Of a DNA stretch of 64,000 bases, positions 27,623 through 36,946 are shown in pieces (within the stretch, counting starts at the first letter, position 1; the number at the start of each line of letters is the position of its first letter). This DNA comes from Pseudomonas sp. JQ170C. GTDB lineage: Bacteria > Pseudomonadota > Gammaproteobacteria > Pseudomonadales > Pseudomonadaceae. The stretch lies in NCBI RefSeq assembly GCF_035581345.1, contig NZ_CP141608.1:124001-188000 (forward strand). Direction: 5' to 3'. Below the pieces are notes generated by a model that was not told the DNA's origin, searched no databases, and saw only the letters and a list, made by a program, of their open reading frames with translations. A program made the translations under genes and the position numbers.

Positions 27623-29779
27623 GTGGAATCAGAAGTCAGTCGAGTCCAACTCACCCATGATCCACGCAGCCAGCACGACGATCCGTTGCTGGACAGCCTG
27701 CTGTCGCTCTGTGTGCTGCACCAGAAGCCCGCCAGCCGGGCGATGCTGACCACCGGCCTGCCGTTGCCGGCCCAGCGCCTGAGCCCGGAGCTGCTGCCTC
27801 GTGCAGCGGCCCGAGCCGGTCTGCAGGGGCGCTTGCTGCAGCGCAAGCTTGAGCAGATTCCGAGCATCGCCATGCCGGCCATGCTGCTGCTCAAGGATGG
27901 TCGCAGCACGGTTTTGCTGGGTTGGGAGAATGAAGATACCGCGCGGCTGCTGCTCAGCGAGAGCGACGGCGGCGAGGTGCATGTCAGTCGTGAAGCCCTG
28001 CAGAGCGACTACAGTGGGCGGGTATTCTTCGCCCAGCCGCAGCACAAGTTCGACGTCAATCACGGCACCTTGATCCCGCGCGCGCGCTCCTGGTTCCGTG
28101 ACACTCTCAAGCGCAGCCGTTGGTTGTACATCGACGCCATCGCCGCCAGCCTGGTGATCAACCTGATTGCCCTGGCCGCGCCGCTGTTCGTGATGAACGT
28201 CTACGACCGCGTGGTACCCAACCAGGCCACTTCGACGCTCTGGGTGCTGGCCATCGGTATCAGCGGTGCCTACCTGTTCGATCTGGTCCTCAAGGGTTTG
28301 CGCAGTCTGTGCCTGGACCTTGCCGGCAAAAAGACCGACCTGATCATTTCCGCCACGCTGTTCGAGCGTATCGTCGGCATGGCGATGAAGTACCGCCCGG
28401 CACGGGTTGGCAGCTTTGCCCAGAACATCCACGAGTTCCAGGGGCTGCGCGACTTTCTCGCTTCGCTGACCCTGACCAGCCTGATCGACCTGCCTTTCAC
28501 CCTGCTGATCCTGCTGGTAATCGCCATCATCGGCGGGCACCTGGTGTGGATTCCGATCATTGCCTTCCCCCTGGCCCTTGGCATCGGCTACGCCTTGCAG
28601 AAGCCCCTGGTCGCGACCCTTGAGCGGACCATGGCCCTGGCCTCCGAGCGCCAGTCGAGCCTGATCGAGACCCTGGCTGGCCTCGATGCGGTCAAGGTCA
28701 ACAACGCCGAGAGCGAACGCCAGTACATGTGGGAGCAGACCATCGGCACCCTCAGCCGCCTGGAGCTGCGGGTCAAGGTGTTGTCGGGCCTGGCGATGAA
28801 CATCACCTTGCTGATCCAGCAACTGGCGGGTGTGGCGCTGATCTGCGCCGGTGTCTACCAGATCATGGCCGGTAACCTCAGCATGGGCGGCCTGATCGCC
28901 TGCTACATGCTCAGTGGTCGTGCACTGGGCCCATTGGGCCAGCTGTCCGGTCTGCTGACCCGTTACCAGCAAGCCAAGGTCACCATGGTCTCCACCGACC
29001 AGATGATGGAGCTGCCGCAAGAGCGCAACTTTGAAGAGCGTCCACTGAGCCGTCGGGTGCTTCAAGGCGCCATCGAGTTCCGGGGTGTCGACTTCACCTA
29101 CCCGAACCAACAGAACCTGGCCCTCAAGGGCATCAACCTGTCCATTCGTCCGGGCGAGAAAATCGGCATCATCGGTCGTAGCGGCTCGGGCAAGAGCTCG
29201 CTGGCCAAGCTGGTGGTCGGCCTGTATGAAGCCGACCGGGGCTCGTTGCTGGTCGATGGCGTGGACATTCGCCAAATCGACGTCAGCGAACTGCGCCACA
29301 ACATCGGCTACGTCCCACAAGACATCCAACTGCTGGCAGGTACCCTGCGCGACAACCTGGTCAGCGGTGCCCGCTATGTCGAAGACGAAATGGTGCTGCA
29401 AGCTGCCGAGCTGTCGGGTGTTCACGAATTCGCCCGCCTGCATCCGCAAGGCTACGAGTTGCAGGTTGGCGAGCGAGGCCAGAACCTCTCCGGTGGTCAG
29501 CGCCAGAACGTCGCTCTGGGCCGGGCACTGTTGCTCAACCCGCAAATCCTGCTGCTCGACGAACCTACCAGCGCCATGGACAACACCGGCGAAGAGCGTC
29601 TCAAGCAACGCCTGCAAGCTGTCATCGAGAACAAGACCGTGGTCCTGGTTACCCACCGGGCATCGTTGTTGTCACTGGTTGATCGCCTGATCGTCGTGGA
29701 CCGTGGACAGATTGTTGCGGATGGCCCGAAAGCCGCCGTCATGGATGCGCTGAAGAAGGGGCAGATCAGTGTTGCTTAA
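27623..29779 (+). CDS. lapB: LapB, type I secretion ABC transporter ATPase/permease
   Basis: Inner-membrane exporter of 718 aa. The N-terminal 130 residues form a C39-peptidase-like domain without the peptidase Cys-Gly-Pro motif, so it is a non-cleaving substrate-recognition domain as in RTX exporters. Six membrane helices follow from about residue 165 (WLYIDAIAASLVINLIALAA). The nucleotide-binding domain has Walker A GRSGSGKSSL, signature LSGGQRQ, Walker B ILLLDEPTSAMD and the H-loop LVTHRAS. The start is GTG at 27623, with AGAGAAG at about 4-nt spacing. The end overlaps lapC by 11 nt. It pairs with LapC and LapE to export LapA. Confidence 0.96.
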   Translation: MESEVSRVQLTHDPRSQHDDPLLDSLLSLCVLHQKPASRAMLTTGLPLPAQRLSPELLPRAAARAGLQGRLLQRKLEQIPSIAMPAMLLLKDGRSTVLLGWENEDTARLLLSESDGGEVHVSREALQSDYSGRVFFAQPQHKFDVNHGTLIPRARSWFRDTLKRSRWLYIDAIAASLVINLIALAAPLFVMNVYDRVVPNQATSTLWVLAIGISGAYLFDLVLKGLRSLCLDLAGKKTDLIISATLFERIVGMAMKYRPARVGSFAQNIHEFQGLRDFLASLTLTSLIDLPFTLLILLVIAIIGGHLVWIPIIAFPLALGIGYALQKPLVATLERTMALASERQSSLIETLAGLDAVKVNNAESERQYMWEQTIGTLSRLELRVKVLSGLAMNITLLIQQLAGVALICAGVYQIMAGNLSMGGLIACYMLSGRALGPLGQLSGLLTRYQQAKVTMVSTDQMMELPQERNFEERPLSRRVLQGAIEFRGVDFTYPNQQNLALKGINLSIRPGEKIGIIGRSGSGKSSLAKLVVGLYEADRGSLLVDGVDIRQIDVSELRHNIGYVPQDIQLLAGTLRDNLVSGARYVEDEMVLQAAELSGVHEFARLHPQGYELQVGERGQNLSGGQRQNVALGRALLLNPQILLLDEPTSAMDNTGEERLKQRLQAVIENKTVVLVTHRASLLSLVDRLIVVDRGQIVADGPKAAVMDALKKGQISVA

Positions 29780-31142
29780 GATGGATATGGGCCAGTTCAA
29801 GGACAGCCTGCGCAAATACTTCAAAGGCTCCGAGTCCCTCAGTGGCCAGCCGCTGCCTGAGGTCAACAAGGCGCTGATCGAAGACGCACCGCGTATTGTG
29901 CGATTGACCATTTGGGGCGTGATCGCCTTCTTCCTGTTCCTCGGGCTCTGGGCCAACTTCGCCATTATCGACGAAGTCACCCGCGGTGAAGGTAAGGCCA
30001 TCCCGTCGTCCAAGCTGCAGAAAATCCAGAACCTGGAAGGCGGCATCGTTGCGCAGATCTACGCCAAAGAGGGTGAGATCGTCGAAATTGGCGACCCACT
30101 GCTGCGCCTGGATGACACCCGCTTCGTCTCCAACGTCGGCGAGACCGAAGCTGACCGCCTGGCCATGGCCCTGCGGGTCGAGCGCCTGAGTGCCGAAGTC
30201 GAAGACCGCCCACTGAAGATCGACGAAGAAATCCGCAAGGCTGCGCCCAGCCAGGCGGCCAACGAAGAATCCCTGTATCAGAGCCGCCGCCAGCAACTGC
30301 AGGATGAGATTGGTGGCCTGCAGGAACAGCTAGTGCAGCGTCAGCAGGAGTTGCGCGAGTTCAGCTCCAAGCAGTCGCAATACCGCAACAGTCTGCAGTT
30401 GCTGCGCCAGGAGATCAGCATGTCCGAGCCTTTGGTGGCCCAGGGCGCAATCTCCCAGGTTGAAGTGCTGCGCCTCAAGCGCGCCGAGGTAGAGAACCGC
30501 GGCCAGCTGGACGCCACCTCGCTGGCCATTCCGCGTGCCGAGTCGGCGATCAAGGAAGTCGAGCGCAAGATTGATGAAACGCGCGGCAAATTCCGCAGCG
30601 AAGCCCTCACCCAGCTCAATGAAGCGCGTACCGACCTGAGCAAGGCGCAGGCCACCGGCAAGGCCCTGGATGACCGTGTCAGCCGGACCCTGGTGACCTC
30701 GCCGGTGCGCGGTATCGTCAAGCAGCTGCTGGTCAATACCATCGGTGGCGTGATCCAGCCGGGCAGCGACCTGGTCGAGATCGTGCCGCTGGATGACACC
30801 TTGCTGGTGGAAGCGCGCATTCGTCCGCAAGACATCGCCTTCCTGCACCCGGGCCAGGAGGCCATGGTCAAGTTCACCGCGTATGACTTCACCATCTACG
30901 GTGGCCTCAAGGCCAAGCTGGAGCAGATCGGCGCCGATACCATCACCGACGAAGACAACAACACCTTCTACGTGATCAAGCTGCGCACCGAGCGCAGCCA
31001 CCTGGGCACTGACGAGAACCCGCTGCTGATCATTCCTGGCATGGTGGCGTCGGTGGATATCATCACCGGCAAGAAGAGTGTGCTGAGCTACCTGCTCAAG
31101 CCGATCATCCGCGCACGGGCCGAAGCACTGCGCGAACGTTGA
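29769..31142 (+). CDS. lapC: LapC, membrane-fusion (HlyD-type) protein of the LapA exporter
   Basis: Periplasmic adaptor of 457 aa. There is a short cytoplasmic N-terminus, one membrane helix near residues 44-64 (VIAFFLFLGLWANFAIIDEV) and a split biotinyl-lipoyl domain beginning EGGIVAQIYAKEGEIVEIGD. A long coiled coil (about 130-300) follows, with the HlyD signature region toward the end (RTLVTSPVRGIVKQLLVNTI). GTG at 29769 is chosen because AAGGGG lies 7 nt upstream and the gene overlaps lapB; an ATG at 29781 is possible. The following REP palindrome probably ends the transcript. Confidence 0.95.
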   Translation: MLLKMDMGQFKDSLRKYFKGSESLSGQPLPEVNKALIEDAPRIVRLTIWGVIAFFLFLGLWANFAIIDEVTRGEGKAIPSSKLQKIQNLEGGIVAQIYAKEGEIVEIGDPLLRLDDTRFVSNVGETEADRLAMALRVERLSAEVEDRPLKIDEEIRKAAPSQAANEESLYQSRRQQLQDEIGGLQEQLVQRQQELREFSSKQSQYRNSLQLLRQEISMSEPLVAQGAISQVEVLRLKRAEVENRGQLDATSLAIPRAESAIKEVERKIDETRGKFRSEALTQLNEARTDLSKAQATGKALDDRVSRTLVTSPVRGIVKQLLVNTIGGVIQPGSDLVEIVPLDDTLLVEARIRPQDIAFLHPGQEAMVKFTAYDFTIYGGLKAKLEQIGADTITDEDNNTFYVIKLRTERSHLGTDENPLLIIPGMVASVDIITGKKSVLSYLLKPIIRARAEALRER

Positions 31143-31149
31143 CAGCCTC

Positions 31150-31192
31150 GCGGGGCAAGCCCGCTCCTACGGTAGGAGCGGGCTTGCCCCGC
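31150..31192. repeat. REP palindrome, also likely bidirectional terminator
   Basis: A perfect inverted repeat of 21-bp arms (GCGGGGCAAGCCCGCTCCTAC and its complement) with a 1-nt centre, between convergent lapC and the WYL regulator. The same core occurs at 38352-38399 and 62375-62444, as for extragenic REP sequences of Pseudomonas. Confidence 0.85.
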
Positions 31193-31201
31193 AATGCGTC
31201 G

Positions 31202-32206
31202 TCAGGTGTATTGAGCCGCCGCGTTGATCAAGGTCTGAGCAATCTGCTCGCGCAGCACCAAGGGTTGTTCAACGATCAGCCCATCCCCCTGGCTCAACAG
31301 CCACCAACGCAATTGCCAGCTATTGCTTACCGTCGCCTGCAAGCGGTGGCCCTGGTCCAGCGGGGTAAGCTGCATGTCTGCCGACAACGGCGTCTCGCGC
31401 ACCAGGCGCGCCAGGTTATCGCTGATCCAGGCCTGCAGTTCGATCTTGTCGGTATCGCCAAACTGCAAGGCGTCGCTGCGCAGGTAAGCCTGCAGGTCAA
31501 AGTCATGCAGGCCCTGGGTGGCTTGATCGAGAATGCGCAGCCTGCGAAAGCGATGCACGGCGAACTGGCGAATATCGCTGTAAGGCTCGGCCGTAGCGAT
31601 CAGGTAGCTGATCTGGCCGCGCTGGATCAAGGCCAGCGGGTTGAGGGTCAGCTCGCTCAGCTTGTCGTTGTGCGCTGAGTAGTACTGGCAGTGCAGCTGG
31701 TATTCCTCCAGCAGGGCCTGCTGCACTGTTTCCAGTATGGTGTCGGGCACTTCCGGAGCCTGCATGTTCATGTCGGCGCGCACGCTGGCGACCTTGTCCA
31801 GCCAGCGCGCAACCTTGTTTGCCCCGGACAGGTGCTCAAGCTTTTGCCGGGCATGGCTGAAGCGCGCATCCAGCACCTTGAGCATGCTGCCTGGCAGCAG
31901 CGGTCGAACCGCTTCTTCGACCAGGGCCAGGCTCAGGGCTTCATTCACGCTGATCCCGCGCAGTTCGACGCAGGCATTGGCGGCCCAGTGCCAACCATAG
32001 GGGATGCTCTTGTCATTGCGTTCAAGCGGGAAGATCAGCGACAACTCGTTCAGGTCACGTTCGATGCTGCGCTTGCTGATGGAAAAGCCTGCGTCCTGCA
32101 GGCGGGCAACCAACTCGGCGCTGGTCAATCCTGGTGAGCGGCTGGGCAACTGGCGCAGCAACTCCCATTGACGGCTGAGGGTGGCTCGGGTGGTGGCAGA
32201 GGGCAA
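31202..32206 (-). CDS. HTH/WYL-domain transcriptional regulator
   Basis: Predicted DNA-binding regulator of about 334 aa. An N-terminal winged helix (SPGLTSAELVARLQDAGFSI, then SKRSIERDLNELS) precedes a WYL domain, recognisable in QRGQISYLIATAEPYSDIRQ and FAVHRFRRLRIL. The C-terminal WCX-like segment includes WQLRWWLLSQGDGLIVEQP. The frame is open to 32362. The N-terminal extra residues look non-conserved, and a TTG at 32206 preceded by AAGGA is the likely start; an ATG at 32275 is the alternative. WYL proteins often sense nucleic acid or nucleotide ligands and regulate stress or defence genes, but no such genes adjoin here. Targets unknown. Confidence 0.8.
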   Translation of the reverse strand: MPSATTRATLSRQWELLRQLPSRSPGLTSAELVARLQDAGFSISKRSIERDLNELSLIFPLERNDKSIPYGWHWAANACVELRGISVNEALSLALVEEAVRPLLPGSMLKVLDARFSHARQKLEHLSGANKVARWLDKVASVRADMNMQAPEVPDTILETVQQALLEEYQLHCQYYSAHNDKLSELTLNPLALIQRGQISYLIATAEPYSDIRQFAVHRFRRLRILDQATQGLHDFDLQAYLRSDALQFGDTDKIELQAWISDNLARLVRETPLSADMQLTPLDQGHRLQATVSNSWQLRWWLLSQGDGLIVEQPLVLREQIAQTLINAAAQYT

Positions 32207-32412
32207 AAGGTGGCGTCCTTGTCTAGTCTTGCGGTTGTAGCATGGCCTCAACGCAGTGATATGGCAATTGGCCATTTGACTATCCAGATCAAGGATGAGC
32301 AGTTGATTTGCCCCGACCGAATCGTTCGCGACAGGTTTTGTCGTGACCCTGCGCAGAATCACGCCTCATTACACCCGCTGTCGGATCCGTGGGTTGTTCA
32401 ATGAGGATGAAC

Positions 32413-33231
32413 ATGTCAGCTGCCAGCAACATTTACCCACTGCTCGAGCGCTTGCTGCCCGAGCGCGTCATCCCTGCGCCGGGACGCCCCGGCCATTTGC
32501 AGCGGTTGTATGCCGGGGTTGGCATGCCCAGCCAGCGGGCGGTGCTGGGCGAGAGCTACAGCCTGATCAACCGGCTGGAAGAGGCCAGCGACCTGCAGGC
32601 CTTGTACACCGACCTGCGCCGCCAGGCGCTCGAGGGTAATGTGGCGGCGCTCAACGACTTGGGGTGGATCTGGCTCAATGGCAAGTATTGGCGCGCCGAT
32701 CACACCCTGGCCGGGCATCTGCTGCGCATGGCCGCGTTGCAGGGCAGTGCGCCGGCCTGGTTCAACCTGGGCCAGCAGTTCTACTTCGGCAAGGGCGTGC
32801 TCGTGGCCTATGCCACCGCGGCGGAGTATTACCAGCAAGCCTTCGAGCGTGGCCTCGAGCAGGCCGCCGCGTCACTGGGCGACCTCTATGAGGAAGAGAT
32901 CTGCGACAGCGACGAGCAACGCTGGACTGTCGACTTGCACCAGGCCTACCGCTGGTTCCTGCGCGGTGCGCAGCGGGGCGATGCGCGTTGCCGCTTTGAA
33001 GTGGGGTACCGGCTGCTGCATGGCCAGACAGTGGCGGTCGACCACAAGGCCGGGGTCTATTGGCTGGAGTTGGCGGCAGTGGCCGGCGTGATGCAGGCGG
33101 CCGAAGAGTTGGCAGTGCATTTCAGCACTTCAAGCAACGCCTTGCGCTACCTGTTCTGGCGCGACCAGGCCATCAACCTCGGCAGTCCACTGGCCTTGAG
33201 CATGAAACTCGACGATCAATTGCAGCCGTGA
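32413..33231 (+). CDS. Sel1-like repeat (tetratricopeptide-type) protein
   Basis: Soluble alpha-solenoid protein of 272 aa. Sel1-like repeats are seen as GNVAALNDLGWIWLNGKYW, GSAPAWFNLGQQFYFGKGV, AAASLGDLYEEEI, GDARCRFEVGYRLLHGQ and the AGVYWLELAAVAGVMQAAEE block. There is no signal peptide. The ATG at 32413 is chosen because GAGG lies 6 nt upstream; three in-frame ATGs occur just before it. Such proteins are usually scaffolds or regulators, and the partner is unknown. It is divergent from the WYL gene. Confidence 0.8.
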   Translation: MSAASNIYPLLERLLPERVIPAPGRPGHLQRLYAGVGMPSQRAVLGESYSLINRLEEASDLQALYTDLRRQALEGNVAALNDLGWIWLNGKYWRADHTLAGHLLRMAALQGSAPAWFNLGQQFYFGKGVLVAYATAAEYYQQAFERGLEQAAASLGDLYEEEICDSDEQRWTVDLHQAYRWFLRGAQRGDARCRFEVGYRLLHGQTVAVDHKAGVYWLELAAVAGVMQAAEELAVHFSTSSNALRYLFWRDQAINLGSPLALSMKLDDQLQP

Positions 33232-33285
33232 GCGTAACGCCGGTCAGCCACGCTTGACGCCGGGGGTGGGGGACGAAGTATATTG

Positions 33286-33301
33286 ATAGTTAGCAAACTA
33301 T
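33286..33301. promoter_or_regulatory. Inverted repeat in the marR promoter, probable MarR operator
   Basis: ATAGTT, AGCA spacer, AACTAT lies 24 bp upstream of the MarR start, in an AT-rich stretch (TATATTGATAG) that could contain the -10 element. MarR proteins bind such palindromes over their own promoters. Confidence 0.55.
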
Positions 33302-33325
33302 GAATATAGCGACGACCTTCCTTTC

Positions 33326-33778
33326 ATGACTCTCGATGCACTGCAGCAGCACATCAGCAGCGGTATGGTGGTGGCCGGTCGGCACTGGCGGCGGATCTGC
33401 CAGACGACCCTGGCCGGCTACGGTATTTCCGAAGCCTGCGCCATACCGTTGCTGATGATCGTTCGCCTGGGCGATGGCGTGCACCAGGTGGCGGTGGCCC
33501 AGGCCGCCGGGCTTGAAAGCCCGTCACTGGTGCGCTTGCTCGATCAGCTGTGCAATGCCGGATTCGTCTGCCGACGTGGTGATCCGGTGGATCGCCGCGC
33601 CAAGGCCTTGAGCCTGACCCCAAGCGGCCGGGTGTTGGCCGAGGCCATCGAAGGCGAACTGGTGCGCCTGCGCCGCGAGGTGCTGCAAGGCATCGACGAA
33701 GCGGACCTGCTGGCCACCTTGCGGGTATTGCGAGCCTTTGAAGTAGCCGCCCAGCGAACCCCGGGCGTGCCTTCATGA
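33326..33778 (+). CDS. MarR-family transcriptional regulator of the efflux operon
   Basis: Winged helix-turn-helix repressor of 150 aa. Recognition elements: VHQVAVAQAAGLESPSLVRL, then DQLCNAGFVCRRGDPVDRRA, in which the wing ends in the DxRxK-type DRRAKALSLTPSGR motif. MarR proteins dissociate from DNA on binding phenolic or aromatic ligands. Its stop overlaps the start of the next gene (ATGA at 33775), so repressor and pump are made from one mRNA. This predicts autoregulation and induction by the pump's substrate. Confidence 0.9.
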   Translation: MTLDALQQHISSGMVVAGRHWRRICQTTLAGYGISEACAIPLLMIVRLGDGVHQVAVAQAAGLESPSLVRLLDQLCNAGFVCRRGDPVDRRAKALSLTPSGRVLAEAIEGELVRLRREVLQGIDEADLLATLRVLRAFEVAAQRTPGVPS

Positions 33779-35865
33779 ACGGCTTTTTCAGTACCTTGCC
33801 GCCTGCTCGCGACTGGTTTTACGGCGTACGCACGTTCGCCGCCTCCATGATCGCCCTGTACATCGCCTTGCTCATGCAACTGCCTCGTCCTTACTGGGCC
33901 ATGGCCACGGTGTACATCGTCTCCAGCCCCTTTGTCGGCCCCACCAGTTCCAAGGCGCTGTACCGTGCCATGGGCACCTTGCTGGGAGCCGCGGGGGCAG
34001 TATTCCTGGTGCCGTTGCTGGTGCAGACGCCGGTCCTGTTGACCGTGGCCATCGCGCTGTGGACCGGCACGTTACTGTTTCTTTCACTGCACTTGCGTAC
34101 GGCCAACAGCTACGCCCTGATGCTGGCCGGCTACACCCTGCCGATGATTGCCCTGCCGGTAGTCGATGACCCGCTCAGGGTGTTCGACATCGCCTCGTCC
34201 CGTGCCCAGGAAATCTGCCTGGGCATTGTTGTTGCGGCAGTGGTGGGCGCCATTTTCTGGCCGCGTCGGTTGACCCCGGTGGTCGTGGGCGCCACGGGTA
34301 ACTGGTTCAACGAAGCGATCCGCTACAGCGATACCTTTCTTGCCCGCACGGCCTCGCCCGAATCCGTCGGCAGCCTGCGCGCCTCGATGGTCACCACCTT
34401 CAACTCGCTGGAGCTGATGATCGGCCAACTGTCCCACGAAGGTGCCCGCCCGCAGACGGTAAAAAACGCCCGTGAGCTGCGCGGCCGGATGATTCACCTG
34501 TTACCGGTGGTCGATGCCCTGGACGATGCCTTGCTGGCCCTGGAAGCCCGCGCACCGGCACAGGCCGAACAGTTCAAGCCCGTGCTGGAACAGGCCCGGG
34601 AGTGGCTCCAGCGCACGGCCAGCGATGCCGCACCAAGCCGCTGGTCGACCTTGCGGGCGCAGCTGGAGCAACTGCAACCCAGCGCCGCAGCGCTCGACGA
34701 GCGCGGCTTGCTGTTGTTGTCCAACGCGCTGTACCGCCTGGCCGAGTGGGTCGACCTCTGGCAGGACTGCTGCAGCTTGCAGCATGCCATCCGCAATGAA
34801 GACCTCTCGCCCTGGCGTGCGGTGTACCGGCACTGGCGCCTGGGCCGGCTGACGCCATTCTTCGACCGTGGGCTGATGCTGTACTCGGTGTTTTCCACCG
34901 TCACCGCGATCATTGCGGCCACCACCTTGTGGATTCTCTCGGGGTGGGACAATGGCGGCAGTGCGGTGATTCTCGCCGCCGTGGCCTGCAGTTTCTTCGC
35001 CGCCATGGACGACCCGGCGCCACAGATCTACCGGTTCTTCTTCTGGACGGCCGCGTCGGTGGTGTTCGCCAGCCTCTACCTGTTCCTGGTGCTGCCCAAC
35101 CTGCACGACTTCCCGATGCTGGTGCTGGCGTTCGCCGTGCCGTTCATCTGCGTGGGGACCCTGACGGTCCAGCCGCAGTTCTACCTCGGCACCTTGCTGA
35201 CCATCGTCAACACCGCCTCGTTCATCAGCATCCAGGGTGCCTACGACGCCAACTTCCTGACGTTCATCAACTCCAACCTGGCCGGGCCGGTGGGGTTGCT
35301 GTTTGCCTTTATCTGGACCCTGGTCATGCGCCCGTTCGGTGTGGAGCTGGCGGCCAAGCGCATGACGCGCTTCAGCTGGCGCGACATCGTCGGCATGACC
35401 CAGCCGGCCACCTTGGCCGAGCATCGACGGTTGGGCGTACAGATGCTCGACCGCCTGATGCAGCACTTGCCGCGCCTGATCCAGACCGGCCAGGACACCG
35501 GTACCGCCCTGCGCGACCTGCGCGCCGGCCTGAACCTGCTCGACTTGCTGGCGTACATGCCGCGGGTAGGCGCGCAGCCACGGCAGTTGCTGCAAACGGT
35601 AGTGGAGGAGGTGGGCGAACACTTCCAGGCCTGCCTGGACGCCCGTCGTCGCCTGCATGTCCCCCCTGCGCTGCTGCAGAGCATGGAACGCGCCCGCCGT
35701 GCCCTTAACCTCAACGACCTGGCCGACAGCGCCGAAGCCCGTGTTCACCTGCTGCACGCCTTGAGCGGCCTGCGCCTGGCGCTGTTGCCGGGCGTCGAAG
35801 TGGTGCTGGAGCCCTCCGACGATCAGCCGCAACTGCCCTATGGCATCGATGGAGCGCCCCTGTGA
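33775..35865 (+). CDS. FUSC-family inner-membrane efflux transporter (AaeB-like)
   Basis: Integral membrane protein of 696 aa of the fusaric-acid-resistance/aromatic-acid exporter type. Two blocks of membrane helices are separated and followed by soluble helical regions: residues about 15-170 (MIALYIALLMQLPRPYWAMA) and about 365-520 (YSVFSTVTAIIAATTLWILS). PRPYWAMATVYIVSSPFVGP is the typical FUSC opening. It likely moves aromatic acids or related weak acids to the periplasmic adaptor encoded downstream. It is coupled by 4-nt overlaps to the MarR gene before and the DUF1656 gene after. Confidence 0.92.
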   Translation: MNGFFSTLPPARDWFYGVRTFAASMIALYIALLMQLPRPYWAMATVYIVSSPFVGPTSSKALYRAMGTLLGAAGAVFLVPLLVQTPVLLTVAIALWTGTLLFLSLHLRTANSYALMLAGYTLPMIALPVVDDPLRVFDIASSRAQEICLGIVVAAVVGAIFWPRRLTPVVVGATGNWFNEAIRYSDTFLARTASPESVGSLRASMVTTFNSLELMIGQLSHEGARPQTVKNARELRGRMIHLLPVVDALDDALLALEARAPAQAEQFKPVLEQAREWLQRTASDAAPSRWSTLRAQLEQLQPSAAALDERGLLLLSNALYRLAEWVDLWQDCCSLQHAIRNEDLSPWRAVYRHWRLGRLTPFFDRGLMLYSVFSTVTAIIAATTLWILSGWDNGGSAVILAAVACSFFAAMDDPAPQIYRFFFWTAASVVFASLYLFLVLPNLHDFPMLVLAFAVPFICVGTLTVQPQFYLGTLLTIVNTASFISIQGAYDANFLTFINSNLAGPVGLLFAFIWTLVMRPFGVELAAKRMTRFSWRDIVGMTQPATLAEHRRLGVQMLDRLMQHLPRLIQTGQDTGTALRDLRAGLNLLDLLAYMPRVGAQPRQLLQTVVEEVGEHFQACLDARRRLHVPPALLQSMERARRALNLNDLADSAEARVHLLHALSGLRLALLPGVEVVLEPSDDQPQLPYGIDGAPL

Positions 35866-36074
35866 TCGGTGAACTGGATATCAGCGGGGTCTTCCTGCCT
35901 ACGCTGCTGGTGATGATGGTACTGACCTACCTGCTGTTTCTCGGCGTACATGCCGTACTCACCCGTGTGCATTTCTACCGCCTGGTCTGGCACCGGGCGT
36001 TGTTCAACGTTGCGCTTTACGCCGTGCTGCTCGGCACGGTCGACCACTTTTGCCGAAACCTGATGCTGCCATGA
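35862..36074 (+). CDS. DUF1656 small membrane protein (AaeX-like)
   Basis: Seventy-residue protein with two membrane helices, starting at a GTG that overlaps the upstream stop (GTGA). It contains ISGVFLPTLLVMMVLTYLLF and the family pattern HRALFNVALYAVLL. DUF1656/AaeX proteins always accompany FUSC and HlyD-type genes; their precise role in the pump is not established. Confidence 0.9.
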   Translation: MIGELDISGVFLPTLLVMMVLTYLLFLGVHAVLTRVHFYRLVWHRALFNVALYAVLLGTVDHFCRNLMLP

Positions 36075-36946
36075 AAAAACCCTTGTTGACCCTGGGCCGC
36101 GTGGTCCTGACCCTGCTGGTAGTGACCCTGGCGACCGTACTGGTCTGGCAGATGGTCATGTACTACATGTTCGCCCCCTGGACCCGCGACGGGCACATCC
36201 GTGCCGACGTGATCCAGATCGCCCCCGACGTGTCCGGGCTGATCCAGCAGGTCGAGGTGCGCGACAACCAGGTGGTCAAGCGCGGCGACGTGCTGTTCAC
36301 CATCGACCAGGACCGCTTCAAGCTGGCCCTGCGGCATGCCCAGGCCACCCTGGCCGAGCGCAAGGAAACCCTGGCCCAGGCCAGCCGTGAAGCGCGCCGA
36401 AACCGTGGCCTGGGTAACCTGGTGGCGCAGGAGCAGCTTGAAGAGAGCCAGTCCCGCGAGGCCCGGGCGCAGTCGGCGCTGGCCGAGGCGCAGGTGGCGG
36501 TGGACGCGGCGCAGCTGAACCTGGACCGCTCGGTGGTGCGCAGCCCCGTCGATGGCTACCTGAACGACCGCGCGCCACGGCCCCACGAGTTCGTCAGCGT
36601 GGGCAAGCCGGTGCTCTCGGTGGTCGACAGCAATTCCTACCACGTGGATGGTTACTTTGAAGAAACCAAGCTGTCGGGCATCCACATCGGTCAGGCGGTG
36701 GATATCCGCGTGATGGGCGACAGCGCGCGCTTGCGTGGCCATGTGCAGAGCTTTGCCGCCGGCATTGAAGACCGCGACCGCAGTAGTGGCGCCAACCTGC
36801 TGCCCAACGTCAACCCGGCCTTCAGCTGGGTGCGCCTGGCCCAGCGGATTCCGGTACGGATCGCCTTCGACGAAGTGCCGGCCGACTTTCGCATGATCGC
36901 CGGGCGTACCGCGACGGTGTCGATCATCGACGGTAACGACCAATGA
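36071..36946 (+). CDS. HlyD/EmrA-type periplasmic adaptor of the FUSC efflux pump (AaeA-like)
   Basis: Membrane-fusion protein of 291 aa. There is one N-terminal membrane helix (VVLTLLVVTLATVLVWQM), then APWTRDGHIRADVIQIAPDV, the usual start of the first lipoyl half. A short hairpin (AQATLAERKETLAQASREAR) follows, with the second lipoyl half VVRSPVDGYLNDRAPRPHEF and a beta-barrel region. The ATG at 36071 overlaps the DUF1656 stop (ATGA); an upstream in-frame TTG is unlikely. It bridges the inner-membrane transporter to the outer-membrane factor encoded next. Confidence 0.92.
   Translation: MKKPLLTLGRVVLTLLVVTLATVLVWQMVMYYMFAPWTRDGHIRADVIQIAPDVSGLIQQVEVRDNQVVKRGDVLFTIDQDRFKLALRHAQATLAERKETLAQASREARRNRGLGNLVAQEQLEESQSREARAQSALAEAQVAVDAAQLNLDRSVVRSPVDGYLNDRAPRPHEFVSVGKPVLSVVDSNSYHVDGYFEETKLSGIHIGQAVDIRVMGDSARLRGHVQSFAAGIEDRDRSSGANLLPNVNPAFSWVRLAQRIPVRIAFDEVPADFRMIAGRTATVSIIDGNDQ

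Noticed and set aside
27629..29656. A 675-codon frame antisense to lapB
   Set aside because: High-GC shadow of a gene with complete ABC-transporter motifs on the plus strand.
32260..32274. ATGGCAATTGGCCAT as operator for the WYL or Sel1 gene
   Set aside because: The inverted repeat is imperfect and lies inside the possible longer WYL frame; evidence is too thin to list as a site.
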